The notes beneath the pieces were generated by a model that made no database searches, was not told the origin of the DNA, and was given only the letters and a program-made list of their open reading frames with translations. The position numbers and the translations under genes are program-made. A stretch of DNA of 64,000 nucleotides from Eutreptiella sp. 'Long Island Sound 2002' (Eukaryota; Euglenozoa; Euglenophyceae; Eutreptiales; Eutreptiaceae): the NCBI GenBank assembly GCA_964036045.1, contig OZ038380.1, forward strand, positions 116,669,699 to 116,733,698, written 5' to 3'. Positions 34,290 to 43,000 of this stretch are shown here, piece by piece; within the stretch, counting starts at the first letter, position 1; every line of letters starts with the position of its first letter.

Positions 34290-34688
34290 AATATTCCTTT
34301 GTCTACGGAGGGGACGTTATTGTCCGGAAGCGGTCTGCGCGGCACAATACGTGCTGCGCGTGTTGCTTCAAAACGCGCAGCACGCGCAGCACGTGCAGAA
34401 CGCAAACAACACACGCATCACGCGCAGAACGCGCAGAACGCGCAGCACGGAGTTCTAGAGGCAGACTTAGAAGCAGACTTCCGGCACGCGCAAAACGCGT
34501 AGCACGCGTAGCACGTCACTATTGCACACGCGCGCACTTTTGGGGGGCCGCGTCCTCACAGTTTGGGTATCCAGCCTACGCGGTTGTCCCCCAGGGTTCG
34601 CACTGGTCCCATGGGTAGGGATGGCAGAGGCTTGGCGGCCATGAAGTTCACGATTCCACCACGTCCGCCCTCCACCACCTTCTCCTTC

Positions 34689-35306
34689 CTAATCTTCGTC
34701 AACCTCCATGTCCTCGTCCTCTTCCCCGTCACTCTCCTCCTCCTCCTCACTCTCTTCCTCCTCATCCTCCTCCCCCTCCTCCTCACTCTCCTCCTCCGTG
34801 TCATCCTCACTCTCCTCCCTCTCGCTGCCATCCACCTCGGCCTCGTCGCCCTCCTCCTCCACATCTGCCTCTACCACCCCGGTCACCCCATGCGCCACGG
34901 CAAAGCACCCCACATGGTACCACTTGCCGCACCCACAACAAACGTAGTGGGTCTTGCCCCGGTTGCAATGGGCGCACACCCGGCGGCCCGGCATCCGCAC
35001 CGGCACGTGGATGGGCTTGGCCACCGCCACTGTACAAAAGCGGCGCCGGATAAGGTCCAACTGCCAGTCAAACATGGTACCCGTTCGGACCCCCCCGAGG
35101 GACCGGCAGGTCGCGTATGCGTTGACCACGGCATACCGGAGGACGAACGCACGCACCGCATGCGACCACGTCATCTGACGTCCCATCTGGCGCATCTGGA
35201 GCGCCATCTGGTTGACGCCATCTACCCCACGCGATAGCTGGCGGTAGCTGGCGACCACCGGGTTCACCTCATTCCCGCTGCGGCGATGCACGGGTCCGAA
35301 CACGTA
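34689..35306 (-). CDS. piggyBac-like transposase, C-terminal exon
   Basis: The exon starts after a CCTAAAAG 3' splice site. It carries Y-R-Q-L-S-R-G-V-D-G-V-N-Q-M followed about 40 residues later by N-A-Y, matching the conserved G-V-D-x-x-D-Q...N-A-Y segment of piggyBac transposases. The cysteine cluster C-x2-C-x8-C-x2-C-x4-H-x2-C-x4-H (about 34890-34970) matches the zinc-binding C-terminus of that family. A Glu/Asp tail of about 70 residues follows and ends in TAG. The catalytic Asp-rich domain would lie upstream; the open frame at 35443-35886 may be a remnant but shows no clear catalytic motif. A TTAA-flanked element at 45.9-48.1 kb fits piggyBac target preference. The Asp of the DQ pair is Asn here. 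Confidence 0.6.
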   Translation of the reverse strand, partial: YVFGPVHRRSGNEVNPVVASYRQLSRGVDGVNQMALQMRQMGRQMTWSHAVRAFVLRYAVVNAYATCRSLGGVRTGTMFDWQLDLIRRRFCTVAVAKPIHVPVRMPGRRVCAHCNRGKTHYVCCGCGKWYHVGCFAVAHGVTGVVEADVEEEGDEAEVDGSEREESEDDTEEESEEEGEEDEEEESEEEEESDGEEDEDMEVDED

Positions 35307-35886
35307 CTTTTAGGCTCCAGAGGCAGAACCGGAGGCAACGCCGATAACGCGCAACACGCGCAGAACGCGCCACACGCAGTCCAGAGGCACAGTCAGAGGC
35401 AACACGCAGCACACGTAGCACAGGGCACTGTGGGTGTTTTTTTCATGGGGGGGGTGGTTTGAGCCTCAATTCCCCTACCACACAGCAACCTGCAGCGGAG
35501 GGGGGGGGTTTCAACCTCGATTCCCCGACCGCAGAGCAATAGGCAACAGGTGTGGTATCTTTTTTTACGGGACACCACCAGTTCGCTTGTGCTGGGCGCC
35601 GGGCACTACATGTCCGATCGCCATAATACTCCGTTATCGTACAGCCAAGAAACCGGGTATAGCTACCACATATTACGACGCCACCAGTCCGGCGCCTGTT
35701 GAGAAAAAGCGCCTGTCTGCGCCGAAACTTCCCAAGGGGGGACCCGCAAAGCGGGCTGCGAACTCTGCCGCCCCCGGGACTCGTCGGGGTCCGGCCATCC
35801 CGGACTCGGTTCCCCAAGCGGGGAGAAAAACCCCTGGAACCCCTCCCCCTCCCACCCGTCCTCCCCCTCCCAGCCCTCCCAACCCT
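35307..35886 (-). other. Introner-like segment and open frame of unclear status
   Basis: 35307-35420 is non-coding and resembles the introns of the upstream gene (GCGTTCTGCGCG runs, TGCCTCTGGA twice). From 35443 to 35886 a frame stays open in phase with the upstream gene's final exon, separated from it by a single TAG (35887-35889). It encodes an Arg/Gly-rich stretch, then Cys/Trp-containing sequence and two repeats of G-E-x-R-L-K-P-P-P. It may be read-through sequence, part of the piggyBac-like gene, or chance. Confidence 0.35.
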
Positions 35887-38440
35887 CTACACTTCTTGGA
35901 TTTCGCCGTCCGTCATCTTGCCCTCGGCTGCCGTCTCCGGTTCGGCATGGCGTTCCGGGGAGTCGGGGGGCTCCTCCTTCACTCGCACAGGCGCCTGCAG
36001 AACGCGGAAAACGGGGTGCTGTCCTCCAGAGGAAGGCCAGAATCGAGACACGTGTAACGCGTAACACGCGCAGAACGCGCAACACATGCCAGGGCGGATT
36101 CCAGAGGCAAAACAAAACCATACGGGCATAACGCGCAAACAGCAGTGACCCCGCAACGCGCACCTGCTCACCTGCCGGACCATCATCGCCCCCTGCTGAG
36201 ACCTCCGTGCGTGCGGCAGCGCCTTCTGCAGCGCCTTCTGCGGGCTCCTTGGGTCCTTCTTTGGCCCCCTGACCTTCCGTCTCTGGGGGAGGCTTCTGCA
36301 GAACGCGAACGACGTGATGTCTGTCCTCCAGAGGCACGGCGGAGGCAAGACATGTAGAACGCGGAGAACGCGCACCACGCGCAACACGGGGCGTACCAGC
36401 CTCTAGAGGCGACAAAGAAGCACGCGTGGAGAACACGCAGCACAGCGACCTGCTCCACCTCCATCCCAACGGCGCCAGATCCTTCTGTTTTGATGCTCTG
36501 GGGATCGTCCCGCGTCTCGCCCGTCTCCTGCGGATCCTGTGGAAACACGAGGGGGGCAACCAAGTGGCAGAACATCGGGCAGCCGAGACCGGGGCTCCAC
36601 ATACATGTGACTCACGGCTCCGTACAAACCACGCATTGAAAGCCGCAACGGAGGACGTACGATCGGGTTGGTTCCGCAGCCGCCCACGCACCTTCTTGCT
36701 CTCTGCCACATCGGCGAATGGGCCGAGCAGCGCCTTCGGACGAAGCTCCGGCGGCTCGCCCGATGCGCCGGGGGGCGCGCCATAGGGCAGGGGAGGCGGG
36801 GAACCCCGCGGCGGCGCGCCATACGGCAGGGGAGGGGGGTGGCCCCGCGGCGGCGCACCATAGGGCAAGGGAGGCGGGTGGCCCCGCGGCGGCTGGCCAT
36901 GCGGCGGCGGGCCCCGCGGCAGTGGCGGATAGCTGGGCCACTGCGGGTCTTCGTCGTACGACTGCTGGTACTGCGGTGGCGGGCCTGGCAGGTGCGGGTA
37001 CCCGCTCATGTGCGGGGGCGCCCAATCCCAAGCGGCAGTCTGCACAACGTGTAACACGGCAAGTCCTCCTCCAGAAGCGTGCAAGGAATCATGCGTGTAA
37101 CACGCGTAGAACGCGCATCACGCTACCATGGGCCTCCAGAGGCGGCGCGGAGGCACCAGCGCGCACACCACCGAGACCACAAAGCACACAGATACCCGCG
37201 GTTTCTTCGCCGCCAGCTCTCGGGTGCGCACCAACGACCATGCTCCAGACGCCGGAAGTTCGAGTTGCCGTTCCTCTTCCAATTCGTACGCCATCAGGCC
37301 GGCCATCCGGACAAACCGGACAAACTTCTCCTGCAGAACGCGGAAAACACGATCGGTCCTCCAGAGGCACAGTAGAAGCAAACACGCAGAACGCGCAGAA
37401 CGCGCATGACGCGCGGAGCGACTACGTAGAAACACAACAGAGGACGCGCGCAACACCTGCAAAACATCCGTGTCCATGTCAACGATGTCTTCGATGCCCA
37501 TTGCGCTCACCCGATCGCTGACCCCACCTCCACGACCACCTCGCAGGCCCTCCATTTTCAGCTTGCCCAAACTCAGGCCCTCTGCCGGCGGGCTGAGGTC
37601 CACCGGCCATTGCGGCGCGGCGGCGCAACCCGTACAAACCGAAAGGCCCTTCAAAATCCCCTCCGCCACTTGTCTCGGGCTGCTCGATGGGTAGCGCTTC
37701 TCGAAGTGCTCACGGGCTGCTGCAGCCGACTGGGCGTTCTTGGTCCCGCATCTCAGCACGCTTTGCACGCTCAGGGCCCGCACACTGGTGTGCAGCAGCA
37801 GGGCCAACCCGAGCTCTTGCTTGGACCTGGGTTCCTCCGACAGGCACTCCTTGTAGTGCATCACCAGGCGACCCACGGTCGCATTGAAGTCCGTCTCCAA
37901 GATTCTCTGCATTGTGTCCAGATCACGGTCGTACCCGCCTTCATGCTGGAACTTCTCTGCTCTTGTCGGTGCGGCGCTGATGCTCTTCTGCGGGCCCTTC
38001 CCGCTAATCGCAAAGGACACGTTCCCACGGGCCGGCTTGTCCTTGTCCTTCTTTTTCTTGGGCATCTCGGCCTCGGACTTCTTCGGTGGCACCTTGGGCG
38101 GGCTCCGCTCCTCTGCCTTCCGCTTCTTCTTCTCTGCCATTGTCTGCGGCTCCTGCTTGACCTCCAGCATGGTGGACCGTGCTGCCTTTCCAGAAGCACG
38201 GCCCAGAAACAGAAAAAAAAAATGTGAAACGAACCACATCGACGTGGGGGACATCGAAAGGCACAACACCCGTACTCCACCCCATTGAACAATCACATAC
38301 ATGTCTGTTGTTTGATCTGGAACACGATGAACGCGTTGTGCTTCAGCGTGGCCGCGCTCCCCCAACTGCCCAGGTGGCCCCCCTTGGCGAGCCACTGCTT
38401 GTGGCTATCCGGGAAAAGCGGTGCGGGCATAAAGAAAGGG
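35887..38440 (-). CDS. Multi-exon Lys- and Pro-rich nuclear-type protein
   Basis: Exons on the minus strand are 38301-38440, 37457-38181, 37196-37330, 36626-37039, 36450-36536, 36164-36295 and 35887-35994. All borders are GT-AG, and the joined frame is open throughout; the last five introns are phase 0. From the Met at 38170 the product is 529 residues. It has a highly basic N-terminus (K-K-K-R-K, P-K-K-K-K-D-K-D-K), a helical domain of about 160 residues, a Pro/Gly/Tyr-rich region with three G-H-P-P-P-L-P-Y-G-A-P-P-type repeats, and an acidic Glu/Pro tail. The first listed exon extends the frame upstream. No known domain is recognised; the charge pattern suggests a nuclear or chromatin protein. 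The stop is TAG at 35887. Four of the internal introns belong to one sequence family. Confidence 0.65.
35995..36163 (-). repeat. Introner-like intron, 169 bp
   Basis: It begins GTGCGCGTTGCGG after CAG, carries TTGCCTCTGGA, GTTGCGCGTTCTGCGCG, TTCCTCTGGAGGACAG and ends TTTTCCGCGTTCTGCAG. It precedes the last exon. Phase 0. Confidence 0.75.
36296..36449 (-). repeat. Introner-like intron, 154 bp
   Basis: It begins GTCGCTGTGCTGCGTG after CAG, carries GTTGCGCGTGGTGCGCGTTC, GTGCCTCTGGAGGACAG and ends TTCGCGTTCTGCAG. It flanks a 29-codon exon. Phase 0. Confidence 0.75.
37040..37195 (-). repeat. Introner-like intron, 156 bp
   Basis: It begins GTATCTGTG after CGG and carries CGCCTCTGGAGG, GTGATGCGCGTTCTACGCG, GCTTCTGGAGGAGGAC and the terminus GTTACACGTTGTGCAG. 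It is the most diverged of the four family members in this gene. Phase 0. Confidence 0.65.
37331..37456 (-). repeat. Introner-like intron, 126 bp
   Basis: The intron begins GTGTTGCGCG after CAG, contains GCGCGTTCTGCGCGTTCTGCG, then GTGCCTCTGGAGGACCG and ends TTTTCCGCGTTCTGCAG. It shares this layout with 35995-36163, 36296-36449 and, more loosely, 37040-37195. Phase 0. Confidence 0.75.
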
Positions 38441-38829
38441 CTGAGGTACAGGAGGACGCGTAGCTCGCGCAAAACGTGGGTTCCGGCCTCCAGAAGCGTG
38501 ATGTCGGTTACGTGCGGAACGCGGAACACGCCTTGCACGGATATGCGACACGAGTTATTCGAGTTCCAGAGGCACACCTAGAAGCGAACGCTTAGAACAC
38601 GTAACACGCGTAACACGCGCGGCACACGGAGCACGAAAGCCAAGGTAGAGGCAACGGCACGATACGCTTCTCACATGGAAAACGGTGGAAATGAACAAAA
38701 CGGATGCTTCCATGACGTCCGGCACGTTCGAAAACCCCCCGGAACAACAAAACTTTATGGATTCATTTTTGACGAACAAAAAACGTTGATTCCGTTCTGC
38801 GCGTGGTAGACAAAGGAATATGGGGCAGG
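38441..38829 (-). other. Non-coding, introner-like sequence
   Basis: The segment holds GCGCGTGTTACGCGTG, TGTGCCTCTGGAACTC, GCTTCTGGAGGCC and GTTCCGCGTTCCG, the same modules as the introns at 35995-37456, and ends in a 3' splice site (TGTACCTCAG) at 38441. It probably is one long intron or two adjacent ones joining the exon at 38301-38440 to coding sequence further upstream. Confidence 0.5.
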
Positions 38830-41390
38830 GGAAGGAGATGCGGAGGGTGCCCTGCACCCCCCGCGACTCCAACACCATGTCCCACACGGCACTGAGATGC
38901 CGCTGCCGCCCATCGGGCCCGGGCGGCACCTACTGGGTCCAGGCCGGATCCGGCTGCCTGGCGGCCAGGGTGACCCGGTCCAGGGGGGGTCGTTGTGGGC
39001 GTCGCCCAACTCGTCGCGGGACGGCTCGGGCACCACCACCTTGCGCGCCACATGCCCCCTGGCGGTGCTGGCCTCGCTGCCTCCCGAACGTCGAGAGCGC
39101 TGCGACCCCTCACTGCGCACACTGCCGGCCTCGCTTGGTGCCCGTCCACCGCCGGTGCCTGCGGGCTGGTCGCCACCGGGGCCTTCGGCGGGCTCGGGCA
39201 ATCGGGGCCGGGGCTTGTACTTGCGCTTGGTGTGGTGCCGAATATCCGGCGACCAAGCGGTGAACGGGACCTGCATGCAGATGTGGGGAGGTGTGCCAGG
39301 CACAAATTGAGAAAGGGGGAGTGGACACGAGGCAATGCAAGAGCCAAACGAGCAAATTGGACGAAATTCACAGAAATTCGTACGAATTTCGTACGAATTT
39401 CACGTGAATTTCGTCCAATTTGCCAATACACAAAGCAAACACACAAGCAAGCACACCTTGCACTCGCATGGGCAGGTGATGCTCCATGCCCCGGTCCTCG
39501 CGCACTTGGGCGACCGCCACGCTGGGACCGTGTTCACCAGGTGCCACAGCGTGGTTGGCCTACCCGGGGGGGCAATGCCGGACAAGGCGAAGTGGATCTC
39601 CGACTCCGCATCGACATTGTCCCCCTTGCAGACCTCCAGCTGGTGCACGCTGCCCACGAAGAACAGCATGCACTGCTCGCCGACCTCGATGACGGCGAGG
39701 TCGGAGGCCGGGGCCGACCGGGAGATGAAGGTGGGGTGGAAGGGGCAGGTGCATGGGGGGCCCGCCGGGACCGTCTGGGGGGGGGTCGGCGAAGAGGGCC
39801 TGGGCAGCCCCCCCCTCCCACAACCCCACCCTCCCAACCGCCCCCTTCCCCACCCACAACACCTGGTCCACGCTGGGGAGGTCCCAGCTGGACAAATCCC
39901 CAGCAACGTCCAGGGCCTCCTTGGGGGGGGTGGCGTCCAAGTGTGTGGTGTTGGCCTGGTGGTGTTTGTGTCGGGGGTCGGGGGTCCACAAGTTAAAAAG
40001 AGCCCCCTGCAGCCCATCCTTGGAGTCGGGGAGGGCAGGCAATCCATGATGGCGGCTGGTGGCCACCATCAGCAGCATGTCCCCCCGATGCAGCTCAACG
40101 GTGTCCCAGCGCGCCTCCCCCGCCTCCCCCAGGGCCGTCCCCGCCTGCACCGCCACCTGGTAGTCCTCTGACAAGCAGAGGAAGCTACTCAGGTGGCAGT
40201 CCCCCACCTCCCTGTCGTGGGGGGGGAGGACCTCGGGGTGGGTGGCCACGTCGGTGTGGGGGAGCTGCTGCCCACTCCCCACACTGGCCACAATGACGCT
40301 GCCCGGCGTCATTGGGTGGAGGTCCCCAACCCCAGGGACACTTTCGGTGAGGTGGCGGTGGAACTTCTTGAAGAGAGGCCCCCCCGGCCCCGACCCCAAG
40401 GTGCTCTTGCTTTGCCAACGGCGGGGGAGCGCAGGATCCTTGGCCTGCTCCTCACTCCGCGCGGCGTTGAAAAGGAGCTCAAAATTCTTCGCGACGACTT
40501 TTTCGTCGCTGCTGCCCCACGCCTTCATCACCTTGTTCCACCCCACCTCACAATCCCGTGCCTCCACAAGCCCCCGAAGCACAATGTAGCCGTTCCCATC
40601 AACAAAGTTGAGGGGCGGCTTAGAGGGGCCAACCCTGTCGGGGGCGGGGTCAGGGCTGCCCGTCACCCCATGAGGGGGGTCGGGAAGGGGTTCGGTGCGG
40701 ACGGGGGGCTCACTTGAAATGAAGGGGGGGGCGCATGAGGCACCACGGTACCATTGCAAAGAAGTTGTGCTATAGAAGGTGGGGTGGGTGACGTCGGGGA
40801 CGTGCACCTGGGGGGGGGTGGTGGGATGGAAAGGGGCGATGCCCAAATCATCCCACCACCGGGGGTTGGCAAGATGCCAAGAAAAGGGGAAAAAAGAGTG
40901 GTCTGCTGGTGCACCTGCAGCAAGATCCTGCAGGCACACCATATCGCAGTGGGGGGGGGTGTGGACGAGGTTAGTGTCATGTAATGGTGGGGTACACCTG
41001 GACGTGGGCGTCCTTAGGTTTCCCCACAGGGTTAGTCCTCATCGAGTTGAGGAGCTGGTCAACACTGGAGGGGAGAGGCGTTAGATGGAGAAATTTGAGG
41101 GTGGGGAGTTGGCGGCGTAGTTCCCTACACAGGGTTGTGGCCCATCCCCTCCCCCCGAGGTAGCTGTTGCGGGTGGGGCTGCGCATGTCGATGTGGATGA
41201 CATCGGGGGAGGGGTCGAGGGAGGCTGCCCAGCCCACGATGTCATCCACCCCCAGTGCCTCCGACTCGTACGTTGCCTCCTCCAATTGATGGTGGGCAAC
41301 GGGGAGGGCTTGGTAGTGGGCGAGGGTGTCGGCTGCGGGGTCGGGGCGCGAGGACAGGCTTGCGAGTTGAGACATGGTCTGCTGGGACAT
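38830..41390 (-). CDS. 2OG-Fe(II) dioxygenase-like multi-exon gene
   Basis: Exon 1 is 40998-41390 (131 codons from ATG 41390), exon 2 is 39457-40807 and exon 3 runs from 39270 to about 38850. Introns at 40808-40997 and 39271-39456 are GT-AG and phase 0. Exon 2 begins V-H-V-P-D-V-T-H-P-T, matching gene copies 1 and 2. It carries H-T-D (40250-40258) and, about 70 residues later, R-H-H-G-L-P-A-L (His codons 40046-40051), followed by an Arg-containing strand, as expected for a double-stranded beta-helix oxygenase. A C9 run near 39777 shifts the frame; beyond it coding resumes (A-S-D-L-A-V-I-E-V-G-E-Q-C-M-L-F-F) up to the splice site. Exon 3 encodes a basic Ser/Arg/Gly-rich region. After a C7 run near 38982 and an in-frame TAG it reads on as R-H-L-S-A-V-W-D-M-V-L-E-S. 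The substrate is unknown. Confidence 0.6.
39271..39456 (-). repeat. Intron containing a TTCGTACGAA foldback
   Basis: The 186-bp intron (AAG|GTGTGC ... GCATGCAG|GTC) contains an almost perfect inverted repeat of 68 bases at about 39355-39423. Its arms are CAAATTGGACGAAATTCAC and the exact complement, and the centre is three TTCGTACGAA-type palindromes. The flanking exons are in the same frame without it. Confidence 0.75.
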
Positions 41391-41737
41391 TGTTAAAAGA
41401 GAAGAACGCGAGGGCTTTGAGAGCTGTAACAAAGCGAAAGAGTGGAAAGGAGGGTAAATTCGTACGAAATTCGTACGAAATTCGTACGAATTTCACATTC
41501 TCGTGAATCTGTGAATCTAGCGTGAATTTCTGCGTGAATTTAGGTGCGTGAATTTCACATTCACGCGAATCTCACCAAATGTGTTAAACCATGCGGGGAC
41601 TTTAAACCTCTAAATTGCACCTATTTGTTGCATCTTACTTTGGGCGAAGGTAGCACGACAAAAGCACACGATAGCACCAGGTTACGAGCAAAACACAACA
41701 AAATTGGGTGAAATTCACGGTACCGTGAATCTCGGAT
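41391..41737 (-). promoter_or_regulatory. Upstream region of the dioxygenase-like gene, palindrome-rich
   Basis: Between the start codon at 41390 and the stop of the next minus-strand exon lie three AATTCGTACGAA copies (41455-41500) and a series of CGTGAATTT/AATTCACG units (41500-41590). No TATA-like box could be placed with confidence. This may be a promoter or a 5' UTR intron. Confidence 0.35.
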
Positions 41738-42407
41738 TCAAACGGCCGGTTCACGAAGGGTACATCTTGGGTTGCTTTGGAGGCATAATAAAGTGAGATG
41801 CCTAGAAGGAAAAGGGAATGCATGAAGGGTGCAAACCAACAGGAAGAATGGGGCGGTTGGCGCGCGCCGTAACCGGACTTGGCGCGCGCCAACTCAAGAG
41901 TTGGCGCGCCAAGTTGGCACTTGGCGCGCCAACTTTGCAGTTGGCGCGCGCCAAGTGCCAAGTTCGCGCGCCAACTTTGGCTTGGCTTCCAAAAAGTTGG
42001 CTTCGACCCAAAAAACCGACATATTGCAACATGACAACAAAGCAACGCAACCATATATATACATTGCAGGTTGAGTTGCGGGTGCCGGATCTACCGCCAT
42101 AGCGCTCGCACAATCGCCGGCATTAGCACTTGGTACCACCGGCGGTGGAGCAGATAGTGCCGGCGCAAACTCGATTGGTCTTGTAGCCGGGGTTCCAAAC
42201 TTGCCCGTGGATGCCGGCGGCTTAGCATCATGGCGTCGCACGGTAATGGGTTTGCCCTTGTCCTCTGCTCCTTCGAGACGTTTTTCCATGGTAGCACGCT
42301 CTTCATCCGACCGTGTCTTACATGTGATAGTGTTGCCCATGTGGTAGACAAGTCCTACTCCAGGTGCCGCGGAGCGTAGGGCCTTCACATCATCTTCGGT
42401 AGTAGTT
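41738..42407 (-). CDS. Unrecognised coding sequence cut by PLE2
   Basis: The frame comes out of the PLE2 pseudo-LTR at 42407 as T-T-T-E-D-D-V-K-A-L-R-S-A-A-P-G. It passes a charged segment and an Ala/Pro-rich stretch, and reaches a 5' splice site (GCAAT|GTATAT) at 42062. After the intron 41802-42062 a short last exon ends in TGA at 41738. The upstream portion should lie on the other side of PLE2, beyond 51973, but I could not join it convincingly. The second exon begins exactly like the 5' UTR of gene copy 2 and contains ATGCCTCCAAAGCAACCCAA, so it may be derived from that gene family. Confidence 0.4.
41802..42062 (-). repeat. Intron with TTGGCGCGCCAA array, 261 bp
   Basis: Borders are GCAAT|GTATATATATGG and a pyrimidine-rich CCCTTTTCCTTCTAG. 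The middle carries seven TTGGCGCGC(GC)CAA palindromes and the sequence AAGCCAACTTTTTGGAAGCC. About 240 bases are shared, in inverse orientation, with 6565-6805. Confidence 0.65.
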
Positions 42408-43000
42408 GTTCAAATACAATGCAGGCACACGAGCACTGGATCTTCAGTGTATCAAAGGCAGAGCCCGCACACAGGGGATGCCAGACAAAACCTGCCAGTG
42501 TATGCAGAGTAGCGTTCACTGGCACACTTTGGCTTTCACACAAAACTCACGCGAAATTGTGCCTACTTCACAGTTGGGACCACCGCAGCACGCACTGCGG
42601 GCATACGACACATCCTCAGCTATGTTACATGAAGACCACCAAAGATCAGCAACAAACAGGCAAAATTCAGGACGGCTGGAAATCCATCACTCCAGAAGTT
42701 GGGTTTTTTCAGAGTCAGAAATTCAAAACTTGAATAAAAGTAACATTTCCGTTGAAAAAAGATTGAGACACCAACACATACAGAAGTTCACTTCCTTATC
42801 CCACTTTTGAACAAGCAATTCCGGAAGCGGCGGGTTCTGGCCAGCGCCGCAGGTCGCGCGTGCGCCTCAGCACCAGCACCACTGAGCGCAGCAATCAATA
42901 GGGGCAGGACAGCAGTCCTGCACTTCACCAGCAATGATTAGCAAACCAAAACAAACCAAAAAACTCTCAGGACGGCCGGAGGGCCGGTGCGAGGGGCGCA
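42408..43000 (-). repeat. PLE2 pseudo-LTR at the 3' end of the element
   Basis: This is 593 bp, starting GTTCAAATACAATGCAGG and ending GTGCGAGGGGCGCA. It overlaps the end of the RT frame. Just beyond it, 42968-43027 can fold into a GC-rich hairpin (AGGACGGCCGG...CTGCCGTCCTG). Confidence 0.85.

Noticed and set aside
42408-43000. Hammerhead ribozyme in the PLE2 pseudo-LTR
   Set aside because: Some Penelope elements have one, but I could not find the conserved CTGATGA and GAAA core on either strand.
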